DNA of 64,000 nucleotides from Algoriphagus sp. TR-M9 (GCF_027594545.1 NZ_CP115160.1:1931001-1995000), one strand, 5' to 3'; positions 35,902 to 45,040 are shown, counted from the stretch's first letter. Translations and numbers: made by a program. The notes: generated by a model from the sequence alone, not told the origin.

Positions 35902-36132
35902 TTAATCGAGCAGCAATGCGATTAATTGGGAGGGTGCACTCACCCCTAGGATTTTGTGATCTTCGAGTTCCTTATCTAGCGCAAACTCCAGCTCGTAGAT
36001 TAATCCGTTCAAGAAGATCTTGTCCATGCGCAGGTCAAATAGAAAGTGATCGTGCTTGCGCTCTCCGGTCAATACTATGCCGTATTCGCTGAATACCTGG
36101 GTGATTTTTCTGAGTTGGCTATATTTTCCCAT
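35902..36132 (-). CDS. Small acyl-carrier-like protein without the carrier serine
   Basis: 76 residues. The second half (DLRMDKIFLNGLIYELEFALDKELEDHKILGVSAPSQLIALLLD) follows the acyl carrier pattern of helix II (LxxxVxELExxF), a short acidic turn, and helix III/IV (TVxxLIxxL). Where carrier proteins have D-S-L, this has M-D-K-I, so no phosphopantetheine can be attached. It may be a degenerate carrier or a structural relative. It lies 84 bases upstream of the surface repeat gene and has no signal peptide. The resemblance is by eye. Confidence 0.55.
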   Translation of the reverse strand: MGKYSQLRKITQVFSEYGIVLTGERKHDHFLFDLRMDKIFLNGLIYELEFALDKELEDHKILGVSAPSQLIALLLD

Positions 36133-36195
36133 AGTGTCATTTTTGTGTTCTTAGAATAATGACAGCCATAGCTAGCTTTGCCCTTAGTCGAGTGA

Positions 36196-36239
36196 GAAAA
36201 AAATAAAAAAAAGAGCTGTCTAAGGATTAAACAGCTCTT
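36196..36239 (-). terminator. Strong terminator of the rhamnose locus
   Basis: On the minus strand AAGAGCTGT and ACAGCTCTT (36239-36231 and 36219-36211) form a 9-bp stem with an 11-base loop. It is followed by a run of T with one A (TTTTTTTATTTTTTTT). It lies 26 bases past the rhamnose isomerase stop. Confidence 0.9.
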
Positions 36240-36264
36240 GGTTTGGTGATTATTGAAATGAAAA

Positions 36265-37542
36265 CTATAACCCCGATGCGATGGATTTCAAGCCTCTTTC
36301 TTGGATTAAAGTTTCCCTTACCTTCAAGTTTCTGAAGGTTTTGACTGGGTTGATAGCTCCGCCTGCTCTACGCATAGCTTCAGCCAGTAGAGGACGTAGG
36401 TCTGTCCGGTAGGCATCTTGTAAAATCTCCTGAGCAGCGGTAATATCATGGATTTCCTGGGCTTGTTGCAGGACCTGGCTATCTACCAGCAAGGCTTGGG
36501 CATAAGCCAGTTTGATAGCCTGTACGGATTGCAAAAGGTCCTCCATCGGGTCTTTAAGATTGTGGCTGGCATCAATCATCCACGACAGCTGAGGGTTTTT
36601 GGTTTCTTCGAAACCTTTGACCAGTTCCTGGAAAATCAAAAACAGTTGATAGGGTTTGATGCTGCCTACTGTCAAATCATCATCTCCATATTTGGAATCA
36701 TTGAAGTGAAAACCGCCCAATTTCTCTTCTGTCATCAAGGTGCTGACTATCTGTTCTATGTTGGTATTGGGTAAGTGATGTCCCAAATCCACAAGCGTAT
36801 AGGCTTTTTTGCCAAGCTTATTTGCGAGCAAAAAGGAAGTCCCCCAGTCCTGAATCACAGTGCTGTAAAAATACGGCTCATAGGGCTTGTACTCGATGAG
36901 AAGCTTCCAGTCTTCCGGCACAGCCTGATAGATTTCTTGGAGTGCAAGGTGCGTGTTTTCCAGTGCTTTCCGCATGCTGTGTTGTCCGGGAAAGCTGCTA
37001 CCATCGGCCAGCCAAACTGTCAAAGCTTTGGACCCTAGCTTTTCACCGATTGCTATGACCTCTTGGTTATGTGCAATGGCCAGCTCACGTACGGACGAAT
37101 CAGAATTTGCCAGAGATCCGAACTTGTAACTGTTTGCTTGCTCTGCTTGGTCTTGAAAGGTATTGGAGTTGACCGCATCAAACCCGATCCCAACATCCGC
37201 AGCACTGTCTTTTATCGCTTGAAAGTCGCTTGGGATGTCCCAGGGAATATGCAGGGAAACTGCATTGCAGGATTGATTGAGTGCGTGAAGAATGCCCACG
37301 TCCTGGATTTTCTGAATTAATGTGGCCGGTTCACCTCCGCCAGAAAATCTGCCAAAACGGGTTCCTCCAGTGCCCAGAGCCCAACTGGGAATGGCAATCT
37401 GAAGTTCTTGGAGCTTGGAGATTAACTCCTCTACTTTTATTCCTTCTTTCTCCAGGCTTTCAGCCAAAAACTCGAAATTTCTAGCGTGTTCAGAAATCTG
37501 GGATAAGTTTTGATCTTGAATTTGGTCGAGAGATAATTTCAT
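36265..37542 (-). CDS. rhaI: L-rhamnose isomerase, RhaI type
   Basis: 425 residues of a xylose-isomerase-like barrel. It converts L-rhamnose to L-rhamnulose in the cytoplasm. Metal-site segments appear in order: LIEYKPYEP (Glu), LVDLGHHLPNTNIEQI (Asp, His) and GGFHFNDSKYGDDDL (His and Asp residues). N-terminal GTGGTRFGRFSGGGEPA is typical of the RhaI (Pseudomonas stutzeri-like) branch and not of E. coli RhaA. It is the last gene of the minus-strand rhamnose locus. Rhamnulokinase and aldolase are not in the window. Confidence 0.9.
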   Translation of the reverse strand: MKLSLDQIQDQNLSQISEHARNFEFLAESLEKEGIKVEELISKLQELQIAIPSWALGTGGTRFGRFSGGGEPATLIQKIQDVGILHALNQSCNAVSLHIPWDIPSDFQAIKDSAADVGIGFDAVNSNTFQDQAEQANSYKFGSLANSDSSVRELAIAHNQEVIAIGEKLGSKALTVWLADGSSFPGQHSMRKALENTHLALQEIYQAVPEDWKLLIEYKPYEPYFYSTVIQDWGTSFLLANKLGKKAYTLVDLGHHLPNTNIEQIVSTLMTEEKLGGFHFNDSKYGDDDLTVGSIKPYQLFLIFQELVKGFEETKNPQLSWMIDASHNLKDPMEDLLQSVQAIKLAYAQALLVDSQVLQQAQEIHDITAAQEILQDAYRTDLRPLLAEAMRRAGGAINPVKTFRNLKVRETLIQERGLKSIASGL

Positions 37543-37650
37543 GGTCTTGTTTTATAAACCGCTTGGGGTAATAAGTTTAGTATTAGTTTTCATGTTCCTG
37601 CTTTTGTGCCAGCTGGACTTTTACTTTTCGCTATAATTTCTTTGAAAAGC

Positions 37651-37845
37651 CTAACCTTCAGCTTCCTCTTTTTCAGATTTATTCATCCAGAAAGAGGCGC
37701 TTACAAACCAAGTGATCGTGCCGATAAGCATGATGTTTTTAGATAGCTCCGGGCTGATTATTTCTTTCATTACCAGCAAGGAGGGAAGGAGCGTCAGGGC
37801 TAGACTAAGGAATGAAATGAGTTTTAGTAAGGTTTTCAAAATCAA
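37651..37845 (-). CDS. Small two-helix membrane protein coupled to the permease
   Basis: 64 residues with two hydrophobic helices (about 2-25 and 38-54) and a charged tail (MNKSEKEEAEG). It starts at a TTG (37845) that overlaps the TGA of the permease gene, a TTGA coupling. The next Met is at residue 26, inside the protein, so the TTG start is the only one that keeps both helices. The tight coupling suggests it acts with the permease. Confidence 0.7.
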   Translation of the reverse strand: MILKTLLKLISFLSLALTLLPSLLVMKEIISPELSKNIMLIGTITWFVSASFWMNKSEKEEAEG

Positions 37846-39266
37846 TAGTTTAATGGTGATACAGTAGAGGTGTTAGCCACTTTCTTTTGAATCGCTTTAG
37901 AAGCTGCCAAATAAACCAGCACAGCAACAAACCAACCCGGTAAACCTAGGAAGAAGATTTCTATTCCTCCATAGATATTTAAACCTAAGCAAAAGACCAG
38001 TGCTATAGCCCAAGTGATACCCACAGCAGGATTGAAGCGGGAATTGGTCAACTCGGCATAATTACTGGCTAGGCCCAGCTTAGGAAGTACGAATACATCC
38101 AAGAATATCACTGCACCTAGAGGCATCAAAATCAATCCATAAAGTGCTACAAACTCCAAAAGCTGCATCACAAGCGCTGGAAAACATGCCGCAATGGTGG
38201 TCACCAGACCAACAAAAAGCGTCACCTTCCAGGTTTTCCATTTGGGATTGATGGATTGTATGGCTAGTCCTGCACGGTAAAGGGTAGGGTTGGCCGTGGT
38301 CCAGCCTGCAATCACCACACAAACTGCACCTGTTATCCCTGCAGCTTCATAAGCTATAGGCCCAGGAGCGAAAACCAGACTTCCATTGGACTCCAAAAGG
38401 AACAGTGAATACAAAATCCCAGAGGCCATCCAAGCGATGAAATGTCCCAAAAACACTCCTCCTGAGACAGAAAATCCATAAGTCCATTTTTTGGCGTAGC
38501 GCAATATGGACATGTCAGCCATTCCTATGTGCATTCCCATGTTGCAAAACCAGGAGAAGAACATGATGTGCCAAAAGGTAAATTTACTCTGCCCTTCCAG
38601 GGGTACTCCATTCCAAATGGTACTTTCGGCCACAGGCCAAAACTCCGAAAAAGAAGTAATGCCTAACCTTGGCAAAACACCGATAGCCGCCGCGATGAAC
38701 ACCATAATCATCCATAGAGCTGCAATATTTGCAAACTTTGAGATCACATTGAAACCAAACATGGCCACTAGAGTGGTGATCGTACCTATACAAAAAACCG
38801 TGATCACCCATCCTACACTATTCGGGTAAACATCGGTCAAAGAAGGCATCTGAATGTTAAATGGAATGCCTACAGCGGTGGCTGAAACCGCAATCATGGA
38901 ACCGGCCAAAAAGCAGAACAAAGCCGCATTGACCAAGTTGTAAATGATCGTAAACTTATTCCCGGCTATTTTCTCCAATTGATAGTAAAGGGTTGTACGG
39001 GTTTTCACCGCCACTTTACCCGTGAAAAATGCCCAGCTGAGAATCGCCAGGATATTACCGACTATCAGTCCACTCACCAAGTCGCCGGCAGATGCTCCAT
39101 GAGCTACAAAAAGTGGCCCTAACACAAACTCTGTTCCTGCGGTATGCTCCCCTGCATAGGTTCCTATAAAGCTTTTCCAGCCTTTGAGTTTGTTTTTGGG
39201 AATGGGGGTACGCTCGTATTCATTGACAGCTTCGAGGCGCTGCTTTAGATTTTGCTTTTGGTTCAT
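37842..39266 (-). CDS. NCS1/cytosine-permease-like transporter in the rhamnose locus
   Basis: 474 residues from the ATG at 39266; the longer frame to 39302 adds 12 polar residues. About 12 transmembrane helices are present. The start (KLKGWKSFIGTYAGEHTAGTEFVLGPLFVAHGASAGDLVSGLIVGNI) has the family pattern of nucleobase-cation symporter-1 proteins. Its place between GH106 and rhamnose isomerase points to rhamnose or a related sugar as the substrate, not a nucleobase; that is inference. It couples to the 64-residue protein downstream. Confidence 0.84.
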   Translation of the reverse strand: MNQKQNLKQRLEAVNEYERTPIPKNKLKGWKSFIGTYAGEHTAGTEFVLGPLFVAHGASAGDLVSGLIVGNILAILSWAFFTGKVAVKTRTTLYYQLEKIAGNKFTIIYNLVNAALFCFLAGSMIAVSATAVGIPFNIQMPSLTDVYPNSVGWVITVFCIGTITTLVAMFGFNVISKFANIAALWMIMVFIAAAIGVLPRLGITSFSEFWPVAESTIWNGVPLEGQSKFTFWHIMFFSWFCNMGMHIGMADMSILRYAKKWTYGFSVSGGVFLGHFIAWMASGILYSLFLLESNGSLVFAPGPIAYEAAGITGAVCVVIAGWTTANPTLYRAGLAIQSINPKWKTWKVTLFVGLVTTIAACFPALVMQLLEFVALYGLILMPLGAVIFLDVFVLPKLGLASNYAELTNSRFNPAVGITWAIALVFCLGLNIYGGIEIFFLGLPGWFVAVLVYLAASKAIQKKVANTSTVSPLNY

Positions 39267-39365
39267 AGGTTTTTCTTTGGGCGAACTCTCAAAATAGACC
39301 AAGGGAATTTTTGAAGTATCCTGTACTATATGGGTTTGGGGGCATATTATTCGAAGTGTTCACAT

Positions 39366-42143
39366 TCAATCGAATTCAAGAATCTCTACTTTTCCTTCGA
39401 TTCCAGATGGCATAGTTTCCCAGTTACTTGCATCAAATGGCTTATAATCAATGTTTACAAAATTGATTTCATGGTAATTTCTCCACTCTATCCCAGCTCT
39501 GTCTAAATACCTGATACTATTAGCCATCAAATTGGCCACTTCAATTTTGATGGTGTTTTCACCATTTTGTAAGTGCTTGCTGATATCCAGCCGGTAAGGA
39601 ATACTCCAGATAGCTCCTGCAAATTCTCCGTTTACCCAAACCTTGGCAGATTCGTACACCTTATCTATTCGCAGTACATACTGTTTAGCAGCGGATTTTG
39701 CTAGCTGAAATTCACTGGTGTAGCTGCCCGTACCCGAGAAATCAACAGCGTCTGGGTCTTTGCTTGCGGTCCATGGAGCGATTTTGTTAAGATTTTGGGC
39801 AGCAGGAAGCTTAGGTAGGCCTTTATCAAAAGTCAATTTCCAATCTGATGAAATATCAAGCACTGAAGATGCTTGCTGGTAGTCTGGCCAATCTGGAAGC
39901 TCAACCTGCCCTTCATGGTGCATTACTTTGAGGAAAAGCGATTCACCGGATTTCAGATGGAGCTTTATTCGTGTTTTTTGATTTTCAATTTGCGCGTGAA
40001 TTTCCCCTGCCTTACCGGTAAGCGGATCTAAGACCACTACGGACTTTCCTTTTGCATTCAAAACAAGCTCATCCGAGATCGAGTTTGCGCTATGGTTGAC
40101 CAGAAAATAATAGGTGGCATCAGCGGTTTTTCTGCGGATAAAGTCCAAACCCGTATCTACTAAAGTTTCTCTGTAAATGCCTAAATCCATTAAAGCCTGA
40201 TCAATTTCCTCGGAGAGAATTACCTGGCCATTTCCCACTTTGGCTTGCCCGGATACGAAATCGATGGTATCCCAAAGTTGGTGGAAGGCAGTATCTGAAG
40301 AGCCCTTTGGACTTAACCCAGGCGTGGATTGAGGTTTGGATTGAAAGATCACCTTAGCCCCGGCTTCTGCCAATTTCAAGATGTTTCCCAGCGTTTCTGC
40401 TGGCATAAATTCAGTGTCAGGAATGATCAGCACCTTAGCTTGGTTTGAATCTGAAGTGGCAATCAGTCCATCTTTAGTCCTGGAATTTTGGATCATATCG
40501 TCTGAAATGAAATCCAAGGAATAGCCCTGTTCCATCAGTTTTTTGGATTGTTTGTAAAAAGCTGTGGGATGCAACCACTCATCCACTGCATGCACGGTGA
40601 TCATTTCCATTTTGCCTTTTGGCTCTGCCCAAACATCGTAAACAGGCCAGTAAACCAACAATTCATTATCGGCATTTCCTGCCTGAAGAATAGATTGGGA
40701 TCTTGTAATAAAGTCATTGAAGCCATCAAAGTGGGACCAAAGACTATTTTGCTGGGTCAGGTTTAAAGAGGCGTAGAAAAGCCAGCCCGGGTAAGGCACA
40801 TCTTCAGGGCTATAAGTGACTCCATGGTAAAAGATGTGATTTACACCTGCCAAAAAGGCCTGCTCAACCTCAGGCTTCATTTGCGAAAAAGAAGACTTAA
40901 AATGCTCACCCAGCCAGGTGAAGGTTTCTGAAGAAACCAGGTTTTTTCCCGTAAGATGAGCTGCTGAAGAAGCAAACTTCAGCATGACCGGATCCGGATC
41001 CACGTTCCGAATATCTGCACTATCTCTTCTCAATCCCGGAATGGGAAAGTAACTGGAGCCGAAAGTTTCACATTCTGGAATATCCACCGCTGCATATAGA
41101 TCTAGAAGGTTTCCCGGGGAGCCATGCGCTTGGTTTTTGGTCAGTTTTCCCTGCTCATGGGCCCAGGCAGTCCAGTTTTCAGTGAAGTTGTTAAGAAGTA
41201 GGTCATTGATAGTTTCCCTATAGTCTGATTTGATGCGGCGGACCTTTTCGTTATTTTCTTCACTTTCCAGAAAAGGAAGGAATTCCTTGAGATCATAGCC
41301 TCTTCTTTTTTCAAATTCATCAAAAAAGTCCCGCGTAAAATCCGCTCCGTAGACCTCAAAGCTGTCGTTATAAAATGCCCGAAACCCATAATCTTTTCCA
41401 CTAAGGGCTTGTTCAAAATGTGAATTGTAGGCATTTACGGCAGATTTGCTGAAATGGTCCAAGGTAAATCCTACACCTCCGGGAGCAGCTCTTTTGACCA
41501 TCTGCCCGGTTTTGTCCAAGAAAATGGCTTTGATCTTCCAGTCTCCCTCTTTGTCCCAGTTGAGCTTGCCCTGCTTATCCACATGAGCTGTAATTTCCTC
41601 GGCTTGATTTTGCTGATCATAAGCCATTACTGCTATTAACTCAGCATTGTGTTGGTTTTCTCTTCTTTTCTCGAAAGCGATCTGATCTGTAAACGGAACA
41701 CCATTCCGCTTCTCGTAATCCTGGATTACCATACTTGTCGCTGCATTTTCTACGCTTACTTGTGGCCCACCAAAAGGCCATCCCGTACCCTGCGTCATAT
41801 CCACACCCATTCCCAGAGAATTAGCCTTTTGAACCGTAAAATCCAGCATGTTCAACCAGTCTTCGGAAAGAAACTCCAGGTAACGGTCCTCATATCCCTT
41901 GGCTCCGTAGATCGGGGCAATTTCCACCCCTCCCAAACCTGCACGGGCATATTCGTCGAGCAGCATGGATAGATTTGGCTCATCTACGGCATTTCCCATC
42001 CACCACCAGCGTGTCCAGGGTTTTGCAGTCTGGGTGATTTCTGGCCAAGGATCTGCTGGAGCAGCTTTTTCTTCTAGAGATTGAAATCCCAGAAATAGAA
42101 ATACAGGAATCAGCAAGAGGATTAAGTAGGTTTTTGAATGCAT
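39366..42143 (-). CDS. GH106 alpha-L-rhamnosidase, exported
   Basis: 925 residues with a signal peptide (to about residue 24). The catalytic region opens with PWTRWWWMGNAVDEPNLSMLLDEYARAGLGGVEIAPIYGAKGYEDR, characteristic of family 106. The middle contains AYNSHFEQALSG and EVYGADFTRDFFDEFEKRRGYDL, and GTGWPFGG lies near residue 120. The C-terminus (about 790-925) is a galactose-binding-like beta-sandwich (YVLRIDKVYESAKVWVNGEFAGAIWSIPYRLDISKHLQNGENTI). It releases rhamnose from rhamnogalacturonan or plant glycosides in the periplasm. It is shorter than the biggest family members. Confidence 0.9.
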   Translation of the reverse strand: MHSKTYLILLLIPVFLFLGFQSLEEKAAPADPWPEITQTAKPWTRWWWMGNAVDEPNLSMLLDEYARAGLGGVEIAPIYGAKGYEDRYLEFLSEDWLNMLDFTVQKANSLGMGVDMTQGTGWPFGGPQVSVENAATSMVIQDYEKRNGVPFTDQIAFEKRRENQHNAELIAVMAYDQQNQAEEITAHVDKQGKLNWDKEGDWKIKAIFLDKTGQMVKRAAPGGVGFTLDHFSKSAVNAYNSHFEQALSGKDYGFRAFYNDSFEVYGADFTRDFFDEFEKRRGYDLKEFLPFLESEENNEKVRRIKSDYRETINDLLLNNFTENWTAWAHEQGKLTKNQAHGSPGNLLDLYAAVDIPECETFGSSYFPIPGLRRDSADIRNVDPDPVMLKFASSAAHLTGKNLVSSETFTWLGEHFKSSFSQMKPEVEQAFLAGVNHIFYHGVTYSPEDVPYPGWLFYASLNLTQQNSLWSHFDGFNDFITRSQSILQAGNADNELLVYWPVYDVWAEPKGKMEMITVHAVDEWLHPTAFYKQSKKLMEQGYSLDFISDDMIQNSRTKDGLIATSDSNQAKVLIIPDTEFMPAETLGNILKLAEAGAKVIFQSKPQSTPGLSPKGSSDTAFHQLWDTIDFVSGQAKVGNGQVILSEEIDQALMDLGIYRETLVDTGLDFIRRKTADATYYFLVNHSANSISDELVLNAKGKSVVVLDPLTGKAGEIHAQIENQKTRIKLHLKSGESLFLKVMHHEGQVELPDWPDYQQASSVLDISSDWKLTFDKGLPKLPAAQNLNKIAPWTASKDPDAVDFSGTGSYTSEFQLAKSAAKQYVLRIDKVYESAKVWVNGEFAGAIWSIPYRLDISKHLQNGENTIKIEVANLMANSIRYLDRAGIEWRNYHEINFVNIDYKPFDASNWETMPSGIEGKVEILEFD

Positions 42144-42153
42144 GGTATTAAGG

Positions 42154-42471
42154 TTATTTCAGCGTAAAAACTTTCTGGAGTTCTACAGAAGTGGGAGAGT
42201 AGTCCGGGTTTGTTTCCATGATATCAGCCATGTATTTCCACCAGCGCTGGACAATTTCGGTATTGCCCAGGTCCTGTGAGGAGGCATCGCCTTTGACCAC
42301 CTGAATAGCGAATAAGGTAGAAGACTCCTGGTCTAAGAAAATCTGATAATCTACTATCCCACTGTCTTTTAGCAGTTGGGCTAATTCCGGCCAGATCTCA
42401 TTGTGCCGCCGCTCATATTCTTCTTCGAATCCTTGAATTAGCTTCATTCGGAAAGCAATGGTTCTATTCAT
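42154..42471 (-). CDS. rhaM: L-rhamnose mutarotase
   Basis: 105 residues, the exact family size. It has RMKLIQGFEEEYERRHNEIWPEL with catalytic-type H23, a central YQIFLDQESSTLFAIQVVKG and the VQRWWKYMADIMETNPD segment. It interconverts alpha and beta L-rhamnose so that the isomerase can use both. It lies 10 bases upstream of the GH106 gene. Confidence 0.95.
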   Translation of the reverse strand: MNRTIAFRMKLIQGFEEEYERRHNEIWPELAQLLKDSGIVDYQIFLDQESSTLFAIQVVKGDASSQDLGNTEIVQRWWKYMADIMETNPDYSPTSVELQKVFTLK

Positions 42472-42506
42472 TTTGGGTAGTTTAAGTTAAGTTCTGGATG
42501 GAGATC

Positions 42507-44015
42507 CTAATCTTTTAGATAAGAACTCAACTGGTTTTCATTTAACTTTTTGATGGCTTCCACCACTAGTTCTGCATTGAATTTTGCGCCTTCTAATATG
42601 GTGTGGGTATGATCAGTTTCGTTGAAAAAATGGGTTCTAACATGGGTTTCTCCCAGTTCATCATATTGATGGGCAACTATGGAATTCAGGTCAATAAATG
42701 CCGTTTCCGTATCTTCGGCCACTTGTTTAGCCCAGAGGGCATAGTCATTTTCAGCTGTGAGGACCTTTCCATTTTCCCAGTTGTTTCTTGGGATCAGGGA
42801 GCAAACGATGGGGGTCACTCCTTTGGATTTGGCAGCTAGGATCATTTGCCGGAGGTACTGCCCATAGGAATATACCGTTTCCTGGCTTTTAGTGATGGGA
42901 TTGTAAATGTTTTTGGCCTCCAAACCTGCACTTTTGATAGTACCCCTAGCTCGGGCTTCATCGTCCAGAGGACTGGAGTCATTGTGCCCAAATTGCATGA
43001 TGAGGTAGTCTCCAGGCTCCATTTTGTCCATAACTCTTTGCCAAAGTCCGTAGGTTTGGTAAGTCCTGCTGCTGGTGCCGCCTAGGGCATGGTTTTGTAC
43101 TTTGATTTTTTCTGAATCAAAATAGGGAGCGATGAAGTCCCCCCATCCCCAAAGTCCTCCTGCGCCGTCACCTTGACCATTTTTTACCGTAGAGTCTCCG
43201 ATGAGAAATAAGGTAGGCTTATCTTTCTTCAGGTAATTCTTCAAATCACACTCCTTTAAACTTCTGATTCCTTCAGTAACAGACCAGGCATTGATCCGGG
43301 CCCCAGCTTCATTGGTGTGGGTGTGATCCCGCTCAAAAAGCCCTTTGACTACATCAGGTCCCCATTTATCGTATTGATCAGCTACTATTGAATTTAGGTC
43401 AATGAAAAAAGCACCTTGCCTTCTTGCTGCATCTTTTGCCCATTTGCCAAAATCCTGGTTGGCCCTTTCTACTTCATTGTCCTGAAACTTGTTTCTAGGG
43501 ATCATGGAAGCCACGATAGGAATTGCTCCCTTTGACTTCGCATCCTGTATGAATTTTTCCAAATACCACCCATAGGTATGCACCGTCTCCTTACTGCCAT
43601 CAGGCCAGGTCAACTCCTTAGTATCATCTCCCATACCTCGAAGAACTCCGCGATATCCTGCTCGGGTGGTGTCCGGAACACTGCCTTCATTGTGGCCAAA
43701 CTGCATGATGACATAATCACCAGCTTGGATGCTTTGCATTACTTTTTCCCAGCGTCCTTCTTTGATAAATGTGCGGGTGCTTCTGCCGGCCATAGCCTGA
43801 TTACTGACTTTTACCTGAGTGGTATCGAAGAATTCTTCCAAAAAATTGCCCCATCCACGCTGCAAATTCCCTTCGCCTCCATTTCTGACCGTGGAGTCAC
43901 CGATGAGGTAGATGGTGCGCTTTTGCTCCATCTGAGGGGTAAGAGCAGTCAGGTTAATTAATAAAGCACAGAGAATAAAAAACTTGAAATACGGAGAGGA
44001 ATAAAACTTATGCAT
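42507..44015 (-). CDS. Double-domain CE12 rhamnogalacturonan acetylesterase
   Basis: 502 residues with an N-terminal hydrophobic leader (about 10-25). Two complete SGNH hydrolase domains follow. Domain 1 (about 33-255) has S41 in IGDSTVRNGGEG, the GHN block (IMQFGHNEGS) and DHTHTNEAG. Domain 2 (about 268-495) has S275 in IGDSTVKNGQGDG, IMQFGHNDSS and DHTHTILEGA. Each has its own Ser, Asn and Asp/His set, so both look active. It would remove acetyl groups from rhamnogalacturonan before GH106 action. CE12 enzymes usually have one catalytic domain. Confidence 0.92.
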   Translation of the reverse strand: MHKFYSSPYFKFFILCALLINLTALTPQMEQKRTIYLIGDSTVRNGGEGNLQRGWGNFLEEFFDTTQVKVSNQAMAGRSTRTFIKEGRWEKVMQSIQAGDYVIMQFGHNEGSVPDTTRAGYRGVLRGMGDDTKELTWPDGSKETVHTYGWYLEKFIQDAKSKGAIPIVASMIPRNKFQDNEVERANQDFGKWAKDAARRQGAFFIDLNSIVADQYDKWGPDVVKGLFERDHTHTNEAGARINAWSVTEGIRSLKECDLKNYLKKDKPTLFLIGDSTVKNGQGDGAGGLWGWGDFIAPYFDSEKIKVQNHALGGTSSRTYQTYGLWQRVMDKMEPGDYLIMQFGHNDSSPLDDEARARGTIKSAGLEAKNIYNPITKSQETVYSYGQYLRQMILAAKSKGVTPIVCSLIPRNNWENGKVLTAENDYALWAKQVAEDTETAFIDLNSIVAHQYDELGETHVRTHFFNETDHTHTILEGAKFNAELVVEAIKKLNENQLSSYLKD

Positions 44016-44131
44016 TTACAAAACTGTAGTTTCTAATGGATCTTTGGAGAACCCGTAAAATAGCAAAAGAAATAGTTTTGACTATCCTGCCCCAAGAAAA
44101 ATGGAGGAATCCTAGCCTTTAGAAAATCGAT

Positions 44132-45040
44132 TTAGATAAAAACATAATCTGCCGGCTTCAATACATAAGTGGCATTTTCGATCAGGTCTGCTTCCTTGTC
44201 CCGTCTTCTTCTCAGTCCTGCACTATTTGGCCAAAGCCTTTTCATGGAACGAAATTCCTCAGCCATTGCCCTAAGATTGGCATCTGCGATATGTTTTTGC
44301 AGGTTTCTCATTTCCCTTCTGCTATCTGAGGCTGATAAACTGGTACCTCTGTTGTAAACCAAAGAAACCATGGTGCCCTGAACATCTGGGGGGAGTTTTT
44401 CTAAACCTGGATAAATTTTGATGCAGCGCCTGGCCCAAATGGGCAAAGACCTGGTATAAAACACCTCAATGGCCGTTTCCCATGGAATATCCACCTCTAG
44501 GATTTTACCATGGAGTGCGGCCCTGGCTGCTGTTTTGGTTTTGCCCAGTGCTTGTTTTAAAGTATCAAAGTCTTCTTGGGAAATCAAATCTGACCAGTCT
44601 TCGTGAAAAGTAGCCTCATTGACATGGCCTAAATCATAACCGATTCCAATGGTGATTCCGCTGTATTCTCCGGGTAAAATAGGATGGGAATACTTTCTTT
44701 GATAAACGGATTTGGACGAAACTTCAAATTCCACGATGATGTCCAGAGATGTTTTGGAAGCGATCAAACTTGCTCCAGGTGGGATTTTAGGAAGTTCTTT
44801 GCTAAAGATCATTTCCAGCCTAGAAAGCGTCCTAGAACCCATAATTCCGTCCACATCATTTCCCCGAAATTCTAGAAATCGCTGGAGAGTCTTTTTATTT
44901 TCTAAAAAATCTGCATCGGTGGGCTGTTTTAAGTCCAGAAAATCCATAATGGCTAGGGTAGTTTGAGCGTCAAATTCTCCAGTTTCTGCTGCCTGTACGG
45001 CTTTTTGAAGATTTATGATTCGATTTTGAAAAGCATTCAT
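44132..45040 (-). CDS. Peptidoglycan-binding-like protein with pesticin-type muramidase domain
   Basis: 302 residues from the ATG at 45040. A frame extends to 45139; a Met at 45103 would give a short acidic hydrophobic leader, but the A/T-rich bases before 45040 favour that start. Residues about 5-80 form a peptidoglycan-binding-like domain (LEFRGNDVDGIMGSRTLSRLE). Residues about 95-300 match the pesticin/T4-lysozyme-like fold. E106, T130 and D136 (EFEVSS and SGITIGIGYDLG) have the spacing of a Glu-Thr-Asp catalytic set. No convincing signal peptide exists. It may be a cell-wall hydrolase or a delivered effector. Confidence 0.72.
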   Translation of the reverse strand: MNAFQNRIINLQKAVQAAETGEFDAQTTLAIMDFLDLKQPTDADFLENKKTLQRFLEFRGNDVDGIMGSRTLSRLEMIFSKELPKIPPGASLIASKTSLDIIVEFEVSSKSVYQRKYSHPILPGEYSGITIGIGYDLGHVNEATFHEDWSDLISQEDFDTLKQALGKTKTAARAALHGKILEVDIPWETAIEVFYTRSLPIWARRCIKIYPGLEKLPPDVQGTMVSLVYNRGTSLSASDSRREMRNLQKHIADANLRAMAEEFRSMKRLWPNSAGLRRRRDKEADLIENATYVLKPADYVFI

